Assembly (NCBI RefSeq): GCF_011682055.1
Contig: NZ_JAAQOM010000012.1
Location: forward strand, 186,001-250,000
Source of the DNA: Telluria antibiotica
GTDB taxonomy: Bacteria; Pseudomonadota; Gammaproteobacteria; Burkholderiales; Burkholderiaceae_D
Length of the DNA: 64,000 nucleotides
Direction of reading: 5' to 3'
Made by a program: the position numbers and the translations under genes. The notes below the pieces were generated by a model that saw nothing but the letters and a program-made list of their open reading frames with translations, was not told the DNA's origin and did no database searches. Below, one piece after another: positions 42,892 to 51,362 of this stretch. Position 1 is the first letter of the stretch, and each line of letters starts with the position of its first letter.

Positions 42892-44055
42892 TCAAGTGAC
42901 CATGGACTGCTCCGATGCGCCGGACGACGCGCACGCCGCAGCCGTCCCCGGCGATTGCCCCGTATCGAGCAGTTCGCGCACGGCGTCTGCGACGCGCCCC
43001 GGTGCGACGCCGTCGAGGCAGGCGTGGTGACCCTGGTGGCACGTGCCGCGGTAGCAGAAGCGGCAAGGCACGTTGTGGAATAGCACGCGGCTGCGCACGT
43101 GCCACGGCGTGTGTTGTGGATGCGTCAGCGCATACAGGTCGACGACGGGCGTGCCGACGGCGGCAGCGATGTGCGCCGGTCCGGCGTTGCTCGTCACGGC
43201 GACGGCCGCCAGTTCCAGCGCCGCGCCCAGTTCGCCCAGGGACAATCGCCCGGCGAGCGATACGGCAGGCACGGCGGCAGGTACTGCGGCGGGCACCGCG
43301 GCCTTATGAATGATCTCGTCGACGAGCTCCACGTCCGCCGCACCGCCCGTGAGGACGAGCGGCAGGTGCGGATCGTCCGCGAGCATGCGCAGCGCCTGCG
43401 CCCAATGCCCGGCCGGGTAGCGGCGCGACGCGGCGCCGGCGCCCGGATGCAGCAGGATCCACGGTTGCGCGGGGTCGATGCCGGCCGCGCGCAGGCGTTC
43501 CGCCACCGTGGCCGTGTCGCTTGCTCGGGGCACGAACGACAGTCCAGCGGCGCCGCCGCGGCACCCGATCCGCTGCACGAGGGCGAGCTGCCTCTGGACT
43601 TCGTGGCGCACGAGCGTCGCCGGTTCGGGATCGGGAATCCAGTCGGTCAGCAGGTCGTGCGGATTGTCGCGGCAATGCGCGAGGCGCAGCGGGATGCCGG
43701 CCAGGTGGCACAGCAGCGCGGCGGGCAGCGCGCTCTGCGTGTACGACGTGAAGATGACGGCGGCGTCGAAGCCGCCCTCGGCCAGCGTGCGCAGCGGTGC
43801 CTGGGCGGCCGCGTATGGCTGTCCGTCGGCGGGGCGGGCGGACGGCGTCCAGGGTGCCGTCCACGGGATGGCAGCGTCCAGTTCCGGGATGAACGGTTGC
43901 GCGGCCGCGCCGGATGGGGCGGCCAGCAGCGTGAGCGTGCGGCCCGGCGCCGCTTCGCGCAGCGCGCGCATGGCCGGCGTGCTCATCAGTACACCGCCGA
44001 GCGAGTCGAGACGCACGCACAGCATGCGTCGCGCTTGTTGCCAAGGCGCGGTCAT
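42892..44055 (-). CDS. Family 9 glycosyltransferase (LPS heptosyltransferase-like)
   Basis: 387 residues from ATG 44055, preceded by GGAGGG. N-terminal Rossmann domain (MLCVRLDSLGGVLMSTPAMRAL) and C-terminal domain with the GT9 sugar-nucleotide motifs PWILLHPGAGAASRRYP and TSNAGPAHIAAAVGTPVVDLY. It probably transfers a heptose or other sugar to lipid A-core oligosaccharide from the cytoplasm. An AVPAAVPAAVPAV stretch (near residue 245) looks like a short in-frame microsatellite expansion. It stands alone, downstream of the phage switch and tail-to-tail with the holin-like gene. Confidence 0.85.
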   Translation of the reverse strand: MTAPWQQARRMLCVRLDSLGGVLMSTPAMRALREAAPGRTLTLLAAPSGAAAQPFIPELDAAIPWTAPWTPSARPADGQPYAAAQAPLRTLAEGGFDAAVIFTSYTQSALPAALLCHLAGIPLRLAHCRDNPHDLLTDWIPDPEPATLVRHEVQRQLALVQRIGCRGGAAGLSFVPRASDTATVAERLRAAGIDPAQPWILLHPGAGAASRRYPAGHWAQALRMLADDPHLPLVLTGGAADVELVDEIIHKAAVPAAVPAAVPAVSLAGRLSLGELGAALELAAVAVTSNAGPAHIAAAVGTPVVDLYALTHPQHTPWHVRSRVLFHNVPCRFCYRGTCHQGHHACLDGVAPGRVADAVRELLDTGQSPGTAAACASSGASEQSMVT

Positions 44056-44206
44056 GGTGGCCCTCCGTGGTTGCCTGTGCATTGCAGCGGTGGCAATGTG
44101 ACGGTTCGACCGCGCGTGGAATGGCCGGGTTCCGGAACCCGGCCAGTGCTTCAATCTGGATCAAGAAGGGAGGAAGCGCCGGCCGCGCGCGGGCCGGCGC
44201 GGGGAC

Positions 44207-45166
44207 TCAGGGCTTGCGTTTGAAACCCGTGTCGTCGTCCATGTTGTCGTCGCCGTGCAGCTTGTTGGCGAAGCCGGGGCTGCGCGGGTAGCCACCGGCG
44301 GCGTCGTTCGACGTGTGCACGGCCGGGCCGCCCGCCGAGGCCGTGGAACCCGTCTGCGAGCCCTGGCGGTCGGTGCTGTCCGCGCCCGTGTTGCCCGGCG
44401 AGCGGGGCAGGCCGCCTGCCACGTCGTTCGACTGGTGCACGCCGCCCACGTCCGAATTCTGGTTGGACATCGAGCGCGAGCCCGTCACTTCCAGCTGCGT
44501 GTTGCCGCGCTGGGCTTCGCGGCCGCCGGCAGCGCCCGGTCCCGGCATGCCACCGCCCTGCGTCGACGACGTGCCGGACTGGCGGTTGCCCATCGAGCCG
44601 CCCGGCGGCTGGGACGGCAGTTCACTGCGCGGGCCGTGCATGCCGCCGCCGTGCGTCTGCGTGGTCCCTTGCAGGTTGCCGCGTGAATCCGGGAGCGAGC
44701 CCCCTTGAAAGTCGGGAGGCGCCGCGTTTTGCGACGCCATGTTGCCGCGCGCGACGTCGCGGTGCATGTCCCGTTCACGGGCCAGGTCCACGCCCGAGTC
44801 CTTCGGTCGGTGGCCTACGGCTTGTTCCAGCAAGCCGTAGGCGCCGGATTTCTGCTCCATCTGGCGCTGGTGGCTGTCCGTGATGCCTTGGACGGCGCCG
44901 GAACCGCCGTTGATCTGCGTGTCCATCGAGCCGCCCGGGATGCCGGCATCGTCGCCCGCGCGGGCGCCCGGCCCGGCACCGCTCTGCTGGGTGCCCATGA
45001 TGTCGCGCTGCTGGTTGCCCTGCTGCTGCGCGCCCAGGCCGCGCGGATAGGTGTGGTCGAGCGGCTGGCCGTGGTCGGCGCTGGCGCCCTCGGACCCCGG
45101 CGTCCATTTTTCGTTGGCCCCGTTATTCGTCTGGTTATTCGCTTCGCTGCGTTGATTCGCGTCCAT
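44207..45166 (-). CDS. Large disordered hydrophilic protein, stress-type
   Basis: 319 residues. The ATG at 45166 follows GGAGACG. Rich in Gly, Asn, Gln, Ser, Asp, with no hydrophobic segment, and so intrinsically disordered and heat-stable in prediction. Near-repeats are visible: VHQSNDVAGGLPRSPG and VHTSNDAAGGYPRSPG in the C-terminal third, and RQSGTSSTQGGGMPGPG versus TQTHGGGMHGPR. Not a recognised family. It is divergent from a KGG-repeat protein across a 300-bp AT-rich region, the kind of pairing expected for desiccation or osmotic-stress proteins. The link is inferred from composition and position. Confidence 0.7.
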   Translation of the reverse strand: MDANQRSEANNQTNNGANEKWTPGSEGASADHGQPLDHTYPRGLGAQQQGNQQRDIMGTQQSGAGPGARAGDDAGIPGGSMDTQINGGSGAVQGITDSHQRQMEQKSGAYGLLEQAVGHRPKDSGVDLARERDMHRDVARGNMASQNAAPPDFQGGSLPDSRGNLQGTTQTHGGGMHGPRSELPSQPPGGSMGNRQSGTSSTQGGGMPGPGAAGGREAQRGNTQLEVTGSRSMSNQNSDVGGVHQSNDVAGGLPRSPGNTGADSTDRQGSQTGSTASAGGPAVHTSNDAAGGYPRSPGFANKLHGDDNMDDDTGFKRKP

Positions 45167-45469
45167 GGTCGTCTCCTTTCGATCTGGAACAACATTGGCA
45201 TGATGCGCGTCCGATGCAGACTTCAGTATAGGAAGACGCACCGGGTATATGTAGGACGAATACCGAAGAGTTATTTACTACCGGAAGTAAAATTTCAATA
45301 TTGCATTTTCTGTCTCACTTTGTCCTACAAAGTCATCTGAAATGGTCCTATAGTCTCATCTAATCCTGGTGCCTAACATGTCTTCCCACCGAGCGCTCAT
45401 CGGTGCATCGATGGCATCGGCCAGCCTGCCGCAGGACGCGGCGGTTTCAACTGTAACGAGGAGAGAACC
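45167..45469. promoter_or_regulatory. AT-rich divergent control region of the two stress-type genes
   Basis: 303 bases with no gene, clearly lower in GC than the surroundings between 45230 and 45360. A -10-like TATAGT lies at 45349-45354 towards the KGG gene. No well-spaced -35 is evident, so an alternative sigma factor is possible. I see no clear inverted repeat. Confidence 0.45.
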
Positions 45470-45709
45470 ATGGCATCCAGCAATCAAGGCAACAAACAGA
45501 GCAGCGGCACGAAAAACCGCGGTTTCGCATCGATGGATCCGGAGCGCCAGCGCCAGATCGCCAGCGAGGGTGGGAAGGCTGCCCACCAGAAGGGCACCGC
45601 TCACGAGTTCACCTCGGAAGAGGCACGCCGCGCCGGCAGCATGAGCCACGGCAACCGCCAGTCGGCATCGGGTTCGTCGCGCAGCTCGTCCAAAGGCAAC
45701 AAGCAGTAA
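45470..45709 (+). CDS. KGG-domain stress-induced protein
   Basis: 79 residues. The ATG follows AGGAGAG. Carries the KGG motif (PF10685) pattern: GFASMDPERQRQIASEGGKAAHQKGTAHEF and SEEARRAGSMSHGN (cited in part), in which Gly-Gly-Lys-Ala repeats occur with surrounding acidic residues. The tail is Ser/Lys-rich. These small hydrophilic proteins accumulate under osmotic, acid or stationary-phase stress. A terminator follows. The neighbouring leftward gene encodes another disordered protein. Confidence 0.88.
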   Translation: MASSNQGNKQSSGTKNRGFASMDPERQRQIASEGGKAAHQKGTAHEFTSEEARRAGSMSHGNRQSASGSSRSSSKGNKQ

Positions 45710-45760
45710 TGCCGTGCAGACGGGACGGTGGCGGCGCCGTCCCTCTGCCTTCGATTCCAC

Positions 45761-45785
45761 ACGGGGAGCGCAGACTCCCCGTTTT
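45761..45785 (+). terminator. Terminator after the KGG gene
   Basis: ACGGGGAG, loop CGCAGA, CTCCCCGT, followed by TTT. A perfect 8-bp stem about 50 bases after the stop. Confidence 0.8.
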
Positions 45786-45864
45786 GCATTTCTTTAACAC
45801 ACCACGAAAATAGAATGCGATAGAATCCCCGGGCTTTCAATCACTCAGCCCATAGGAATTCGTC

Positions 45865-46266
45865 GTGAAATCAGCGGTCATCCGTCAAGTCAAGAGCATG
45901 TCCATGTCGTGCGACCGGGTCGGCAACCTCCTGCTGACCAAGTTCTCCGCTCACGGGGCAAGCGACGTTGCCGTCTTCGTGCCGGCGTCGGTCGTGTTCT
46001 GGCTCCTGAAACACCTGCCGGTCAACCAGGATCCCACCCTGCAGCCGCCGCCCCCGGGCCCGGAGATCACGCAGTGGGACTGGGACCATCCGAACATCCC
46101 GCGCGCCTTCACGGTGCAGTGCAAGGTCTTGCCCGGCAAGATCAGCATGACGTACAACCTCGACCGCAAACCCGACCTCACGGTCGTCCTCGACCGCGGC
46201 AACGTCGAGCTGATGCGCCAGATCATGCTGGCCTACAGCAAGGACCTGATCGACCTCGACGCGTAA
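45865..46266 (+). CDS. Conserved-looking hypothetical protein
   Basis: 133 residues from GTG 45865, eight bases after AGGA; ATG codons 11 and 13 residues inside (MSMSCDRV) are possible but lack such a site. Soluble, with a Pro-rich segment (LQPPPPGPEITQWDWDHPNIP) and a C-terminal half of beta strands and one helix (KISMTYNLDRKPDLTVVLDRGNVELMRQIMLAYSKD, cited in part). Not a family I recognise. It precedes the carboxypeptidase gene by 47 bases in the same direction, so co-expression is possible. Function unknown. Confidence 0.7.
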   Translation: MKSAVIRQVKSMSMSCDRVGNLLLTKFSAHGASDVAVFVPASVVFWLLKHLPVNQDPTLQPPPPGPEITQWDWDHPNIPRAFTVQCKVLPGKISMTYNLDRKPDLTVVLDRGNVELMRQIMLAYSKDLIDLDA

Positions 46267-46313
46267 GCGGCAGCGCTATCATTCCTTTTTCGAACGTTTT
46301 CCAGGGAACGCCC

Positions 46314-47438
46314 ATGCCCATCAAGATCAGCCAGCTTTTCGATTCCGGTGCGATCGACGTCGTCCAGGCCACCGACCCGCGCCAGATCGATCTCCAGCTG
46401 CGCAAGGATTCGCACGCCGACATCCACCAGTGGTTCCACTTCCGCCTGCAGGGCGCGCGCGGCAAGGCGTGCACGATCCGGTTCCTGAACGCGGGCCAGG
46501 CGACGTACCCGAAGGGTTTCGAGGGCTACCAGGTGGCCGCCAGCTACGACACGGAGAACTGGTTCCGCGTGCCGACGTCGTTCGACGGCCAGGTCATGAC
46601 CGTCAACCACACGCCCGAGCTCGACAGCATCTACTACGCCTATTTCGAGCCGTACACGTGGGAACGCCACCTGCGCCTGCTCGGCGAGGTGGCGGAGAAC
46701 CCGGTGGCGCGTGTGCACGACATCGGCACGACCGTCGACGGGCGCGACATGAACCTCGTCGTGATCGGCAATCCGCAGGCCGAGAAAAAGATCTGGGTGA
46801 TCGCGCGCCAGCATCCGGGCGAGACGATGGCCGAATGGTTCGTCGAGGGCATGATGGATGCGCTGCTCGACAATTCGAACCCCATTGCGAGGAAACTGCT
46901 GCAGCGCGCCGTGTTCTACATCGTGCCGAACATGAACCCGGACGGTTCCGTGCGCGGCAACCTGCGCACGAACGCGGCGGGCGCGAACCTGAACCGCGAA
47001 TGGATGACGCCGTCGCTCGAACGCAGCCCGGAAGTGCTGTGCGTGAAGAACAAGATCCACGAGACAGGCGTCGACATGTTCTTCGACATCCACGGCGACG
47101 AGGCGCTGCCGTACAACTTCGTGGCGGGCAGCGAGATGCTGGCCGACTTCACGCCGGAGCGCCTGGCCGCCCAGAACGCGTTCATCGAGCGCTACATGGC
47201 GTCCAGCCCCGACTTCCAGAACGTGTACGGCTATGCCGCCAGCAAGTACAACGAGGAGCTGCTGACCCTCGCGTCGAAGTACGTCGGCCACACGTTCAAG
47301 TGCCTGTCGCTGACCCTGGAGATGCCGTTCAAGGACAACGCCAACCTGCCCGACCCGTACGTCGGCTGGAACGGCGCCCGCAGCAGCGCGCTCGGCGCCG
47401 CCATGCTGCAGCCGATCCTGCAATCGCTGGACGACTGA
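46314..47438 (+). CDS. M14-type cytosolic carboxypeptidase
   Basis: 374 residues, no signal peptide. An N-terminal beta-sandwich (~1-115, WFHFRLQGARGKACTIRFLNAG) precedes the peptidase, the layout of cytosolic carboxypeptidases of the M14D/AGBL class. Zinc and catalytic motifs are ARQHPGETMAEWF (HxxE), VPNMNPDGSVRGNLRTNAAGANLNREW (Arg/Asn substrate site), DIHGDEALPYNF (third ligand His) and LEMPFKDN (general-base Glu). These enzymes trim C-terminal amino acids; eukaryotic relatives deglutamylate tubulin, whereas the bacterial substrate is unknown. It is 12 bases before a CYTH-domain gene, with which it is probably co-transcribed. Confidence 0.92.
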   Translation: MPIKISQLFDSGAIDVVQATDPRQIDLQLRKDSHADIHQWFHFRLQGARGKACTIRFLNAGQATYPKGFEGYQVAASYDTENWFRVPTSFDGQVMTVNHTPELDSIYYAYFEPYTWERHLRLLGEVAENPVARVHDIGTTVDGRDMNLVVIGNPQAEKKIWVIARQHPGETMAEWFVEGMMDALLDNSNPIARKLLQRAVFYIVPNMNPDGSVRGNLRTNAAGANLNREWMTPSLERSPEVLCVKNKIHETGVDMFFDIHGDEALPYNFVAGSEMLADFTPERLAAQNAFIERYMASSPDFQNVYGYAASKYNEELLTLASKYVGHTFKCLSLTLEMPFKDNANLPDPYVGWNGARSSALGAAMLQPILQSLDD

Positions 47439-47450
47439 CGGGGAGCACAC

Positions 47451-47927
47451 ATGGGCGTCGAGATCGAACGCAAGTTCTTGCTGGCCAATGAAGGCTGGCG
47501 CGGGCAGGGCAGCGCGACGCGCATGCGCCAGGGCTACCTCGCGGCCGACCCCGTGCGCACCGTGCGCGTGCGCATCGAGGGCGGACGCGCCGTCCTCACG
47601 ATCAAGGGCAAGTCGACGGGGGCCGCGCGCGGCGAGTGGGAGTACGACATTCCCGTCGCCGACGCGACCGAACTGCTGGACGGCCTGTGTGAACAGCCGC
47701 AGGTCGAAAAGATCCGCCATCGCATCGAGCACGCGGGCCACACGTGGGAAGTCGACGAATTCCTCGGCCTGAACGCGGGGCTGTTCGTCGCGGAGATCGA
47801 GCTCGACGCGGAGGACGAGGCGTTCGAGAAGCCGGACTGGATCGGCGTGGAAGTCACGGGCGACAAGCGCTACTACAATTCCAGCCTGATCCGGCAGCCG
47901 TATTCGCAGTGGCCCGACAAGACCTGA
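47451..47927 (+). CDS. CYTH-domain protein (triphosphate tunnel enzyme)
   Basis: 158 residues with the class-defining EIERKFLL near the N-terminus. The alternating charged strands of the triphosphate tunnel follow: RMRQGYLAADPVRTVRVRIEGGRAVLTIKGK, EWEYDIPVADA, WEVDEFLGLNAGLFVAEIELDAEDE (cited in part). These enzymes bind triphosphate with divalent metal and act as tripolyphosphatases, thiamine triphosphatases or type IV adenylyl cyclases. Sequence alone does not tell which. A terminator follows at 47973. Confidence 0.92.
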   Translation: MGVEIERKFLLANEGWRGQGSATRMRQGYLAADPVRTVRVRIEGGRAVLTIKGKSTGAARGEWEYDIPVADATELLDGLCEQPQVEKIRHRIEHAGHTWEVDEFLGLNAGLFVAEIELDAEDEAFEKPDWIGVEVTGDKRYYNSSLIRQPYSQWPDKT

Positions 47928-47972
47928 CGCGCGTGCCGGGCGCCGCCCCGGTCCTCCCGCGCACGACCTCGT

Positions 47973-48003
47973 GACCGGCGCGCCCCTGCCGCGCCGGTCT
48001 TCC
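47973..48003 (+). terminator. Hairpin terminator after the CYTH gene
   Basis: GACCGGCGCG, loop CCCCTGC, CGCGCCGGTC, then TTCCCC. A perfect 10-bp stem but a poor U-run, so termination may be partial. Confidence 0.6.
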
Positions 48004-48200
48004 CCTGATCACATCCCTTTGCACTGCGCCCGCCGATCGGCGCCGCCAACGTTTTTTCTCCTCTGCCGTTTTTTGCATTTTTAGTGGCGATAGTGGTAGT
48101 GCCAAACCCGGTTCTGCCTACAATGGTCGGTTCATGACCGCACGCGACGGGCCCGGCAGCCGCAGGGTGGACGCCGGCGGCCCATCATGGAAGGGATCGC

Positions 48201-49406
48201 ATGCGGGACGCACGTGCGACACTGGAAGTGCCTGAATCACGCGACGAGCATCGCCCCGGCGCGCGGGACGCGCGGCAACCGGCCCGCTACTATCGCCCGG
48301 AACTGGACGTGCTGCGCTTCATCGCGTTCATGTTCGTCTTCATGACGCATCGCACCGACCTGGCACCGATCGACCAGGCGCAGCACCCCTGGCTCCACGC
48401 GTTCGCGCAGATCGGCGTCTACGGCGTCCCCGTATTCTTCCTGCTGAGCGCCTTCCTGATCACCGAGTTGCTGGAGCGGGAACGGGATGCGTCCGGCGGC
48501 ATCGACGTGCGCGCGTTCTATGTCAGGCGGATATTGCGGATCTGGCCTTTGTACTTCCTCGTGTTCTTCGGGCTGGTCCTGTTGAACCGTGTCCTGCCCG
48601 GTGCGGGCGCCGATTCGCCGGCAAAATGGCTGTCCTTCATGCTGTTCGCCGGGAACTGGTACATCACGCTCAACGGCTGGATCGAATATCCGGTCAACCC
48701 GATGTGGAGCCTCTCGGTCGAGGAGCAGTTCTACATCGTGATCCCTTGCCTCGCCATGCTCGGCCGGCGCGCGCTCGTGGCGGTCAACCTCGCCGTGCTG
48801 GCAGTGTCGTACGCCGTCATCGTCCACTATGCCCGCGGCTTCACGCCAACGTCCGGTTTCAGCGGCCAATGGACCAACAGCTTCGTCCATTTCCAGTTCT
48901 TCGCGGGCGGCATGCTGCTGGCGCTGGTCTTGCGCGGCCGGCAGCCGAACTGGGATATCGCCACCCGATGCGCCGTACTCGCCCTTGCGGTCGCGGCGTG
49001 GCTCGTGGCGTCGGCCGTCTTTGGCATCAAGGCCGATGTTCCCCGGTCGACGGTGCCCGAAAGCCTGGCCGGCTGGCCTCTCGTGCTTGCGGGTGCGGCG
49101 CTGATGCTGGTCGGCGTGCTCGGCATGCCGCGGCGCTTCCTGCCCGCGCCCCTGATTTACCTCGGCCGCATTTCGTACGGCCTGTACCTGACCCATATCT
49201 TTTTTTTCTGGCTCGTCTACGACAAGTTCAAACCGGAACTGACCCGGGCCTGCGACGCCGTCGGCCTCGGGGCCTGGCGCGACACGATCGGCACGCTGCT
49301 CGCCTTCGCCGGGACGGTGCTCCTCGCCTCGCTGCTGTATCGCACGGTCGAAATGCCGTTCCTGCGGCTGAAACGGCGCTTCACGTTCGTTCCTTCGCGC
49401 GACTGA
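48201..49406 (+). CDS. Acyltransferase family 3 membrane protein (OafA-like)
   Basis: 401 residues with about ten membrane helices. The catalytic region YRPELDVLRFIAFMFVFMTH holds the family's RxxD-type and His motif, followed by YFLLSAFLITELL and WSLSVEEQFYIVIP. The N-terminal ~30 residues are polar. These enzymes move acetyl or other acyl groups to sugars of LPS O-antigen, exopolysaccharide or peptidoglycan. There is no SGNH domain. It stands alone after 270 bases that hold no gene apart from the CYTH terminator. The ATG at 48201 follows GGAAGGG. The substrate is unknown. Confidence 0.9.
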   Translation: MRDARATLEVPESRDEHRPGARDARQPARYYRPELDVLRFIAFMFVFMTHRTDLAPIDQAQHPWLHAFAQIGVYGVPVFFLLSAFLITELLERERDASGGIDVRAFYVRRILRIWPLYFLVFFGLVLLNRVLPGAGADSPAKWLSFMLFAGNWYITLNGWIEYPVNPMWSLSVEEQFYIVIPCLAMLGRRALVAVNLAVLAVSYAVIVHYARGFTPTSGFSGQWTNSFVHFQFFAGGMLLALVLRGRQPNWDIATRCAVLALAVAAWLVASAVFGIKADVPRSTVPESLAGWPLVLAGAALMLVGVLGMPRRFLPAPLIYLGRISYGLYLTHIFFFWLVYDKFKPELTRACDAVGLGAWRDTIGTLLAFAGTVLLASLLYRTVEMPFLRLKRRFTFVPSRD

Positions 49407-49542
49407 CGGCGACTACACCGATCCACCCTTTTGCCAGGCCGTGCGCCGTCCAGGTGCGCTACCATGCTGTCTGGACGCAGCGGCCGGCGCCGGCCACCCT
49501 GCGCGATCCCAACCACGCAGCGCAACCACGAGGCGGCCGACC

Positions 49543-51252
49543 ATGTCCGAACACGTTCCCGAGCTGATCCCCGAAAGCCTCATCCCCGATGGCGAGGCGC
49601 GCGCCGCCGTCGACCTCGCGACGCGCGCCCACCAGATCTATCCCGTGCTGAGCGCCGACGACATCCAGCGCCTGCGCCGCTTCGGCACGTGCCGCCAGTG
49701 GCCGGACGGCGCCACCGTGTTCCGCGCGTGCGTCGATTCGCCCGGCATGGTCGTCGTGCTGGCGGGGCATTTGTCGTGCAGCCGGACCGATGCGCTCGGC
49801 AAGCGCGTCGAGGTCGTGGAATACGGGCCCGGCCAGTTCGCCGGCGAAGTGGCGCAGCTGTCCGGCCGGCCGCCGCTGGCCGACGGTGTCGCCGTGGGCG
49901 ACCTGGAGGCCTTGGTACTCGACGCCGAATGCCTGCGCGCCGTCATCGTGGCCGAAGCCGAGCTGGGCGAGCGCCTGATGCGCGCGTTCATCCTCCGCCG
50001 GGTGCAATTGATCAGCAATAAGCCGGGCGGCCCCATCCTCATCGGCCCCGCGGCGCATGCGGGCCTGTTCCAGCTCGAGAATTTCCTGTCGCGGAACGCC
50101 TACCCGTACACGCGGCGCGATCCGGAGACGGACCCGGAAGCGGCCCAGCTCGTGCGCGAACACTGGCGCAACGAGTCCGACTGGCCGCTCGTCGCGCTGC
50201 CCGACGGCTTCGTGATGAAGAACCCGAGCCTGGCTGAAGTGGGCCGCTGCCTGGGAACGCTGCCCCGCATCGAACCCGGCACCGTGTTCGACGTACTCGT
50301 CGTGGGCGCGGGCCCGTCCGGCCTCGCGACGGCCGTGTATGCCGCATCGGAGGGCTTGCGCGTGATGGTGCTGGACCAGCGCGCGTACGGCGGCCAGGCG
50401 GGCGCGAGCGCGCGCATCGAGAACTTCCTCGGCTTCCCGACGGGGATTTCCGGTCGCGCGCTGGCAGGCCGCTCGTACGTGCAGGCGCTGAAGTTCGGCG
50501 CCGAGGTCGCGATTCCCGCGCAAGCCATGCGCCTGTTGTGCGACGAGCGTCCGCTGAAGGTCGAACTCGACGACGGCACCTGCCTGCGTGCGCGCACGGT
50601 CGTGCTGGCGGCGGGCGCGCGCTACCGCAAGCCGGACCTGCCCGACATCGCCCGCTACGAAGGGCGTGGCGTGTATTACTGGGCCTCGCCCGTGGAGGCG
50701 CGGCTGTGCCGCAACGAGCCCGTCGTGCTCGTCGGCGGCGGCAACTCGGCCGGCCAGGCCGCCGTCTTCCTTGCGGCGCACGCATCGGAAGTGCACCTGC
50801 TCGTGCGCGGGCCGGGCCTGGAAGCGACGATGTCGAGCTACCTGATCGAGCGCATCGCGGCCACGCCGAACATCCACCTGCACCCGCGCCGCGAAATCGT
50901 CGGGCTGGACGGCGACGACGACGGCCTGACGGGCGTGCGCTGCCGCGGCCGCGACGGCGGCGACGAACGCGCGTTCGCCGTGCGCCGGCTGTTCCTGTTC
51001 ATCGGCGCCGACCCGAACAGCGACTGGCTGCACGAGTGCGGCGTCGAGCTGGACGACAAGGGCTTCGTGCTGACGGGTGCCGACACGCGGCCCGAACACG
51101 GCGCGCGCACGCTGGAGACGAGCGTCGACGGGGTGTTCGCCGTGGGCGATCTGCGCGCCGGATCGACGAAGCGCGTGGCCGCCGCGGCGGGCGAGGGGGC
51201 GGCCGCGGTGGCGCAGATCCACGGCTATCTCGCCACGCTCGCCGAGCGCTGA
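49543..51252 (+). CDS. Cyclic-nucleotide-binding/thioredoxin-reductase-like fusion
   Basis: 569 residues from ATG 49543 (MSEHVPELIPESL); the upstream frame is untranslated-looking. Residues ~40-165 form a cNMP-binding beta-roll with FAGEVAQLSGRPPLADG, close to the phosphate-binding cassette. From ~245 there is a TrxR-type flavoprotein: FAD motif VVGAGPSGLATAVY, NADPH motif VLVGGGNSAGQAAVFLA and C-terminal DGVFAVGDLRAGSTKRVA. The redox CxxC of genuine thioredoxin reductases is replaced (YYWASPVEARLC), so it cannot reduce thioredoxin normally. A cyclic-nucleotide-controlled NADPH oxidoreductase or ferredoxin-type reductase is more likely. Confidence 0.9.
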   Translation: MSEHVPELIPESLIPDGEARAAVDLATRAHQIYPVLSADDIQRLRRFGTCRQWPDGATVFRACVDSPGMVVVLAGHLSCSRTDALGKRVEVVEYGPGQFAGEVAQLSGRPPLADGVAVGDLEALVLDAECLRAVIVAEAELGERLMRAFILRRVQLISNKPGGPILIGPAAHAGLFQLENFLSRNAYPYTRRDPETDPEAAQLVREHWRNESDWPLVALPDGFVMKNPSLAEVGRCLGTLPRIEPGTVFDVLVVGAGPSGLATAVYAASEGLRVMVLDQRAYGGQAGASARIENFLGFPTGISGRALAGRSYVQALKFGAEVAIPAQAMRLLCDERPLKVELDDGTCLRARTVVLAAGARYRKPDLPDIARYEGRGVYYWASPVEARLCRNEPVVLVGGGNSAGQAAVFLAAHASEVHLLVRGPGLEATMSSYLIERIAATPNIHLHPRREIVGLDGDDDGLTGVRCRGRDGGDERAFAVRRLFLFIGADPNSDWLHECGVELDDKGFVLTGADTRPEHGARTLETSVDGVFAVGDLRAGSTKRVAAAAGEGAAAVAQIHGYLATLAER

Positions 51253-51362
51253 TGGCGGCCGTTGTATGGAAGGGACGACCGTTTGGTTGAACCTTCTAGA
51301 CGACAGCGGGCATAATGACGCGCACGCGGCCGTACGCCGTCCGGCCAAGCCCGAGGAGAGCA

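Noticed and set aside
48061..48120. TAGTGG repeats before the acyltransferase as an operator
   Set aside because: Only two short imperfect copies; not distinguishable from chance.
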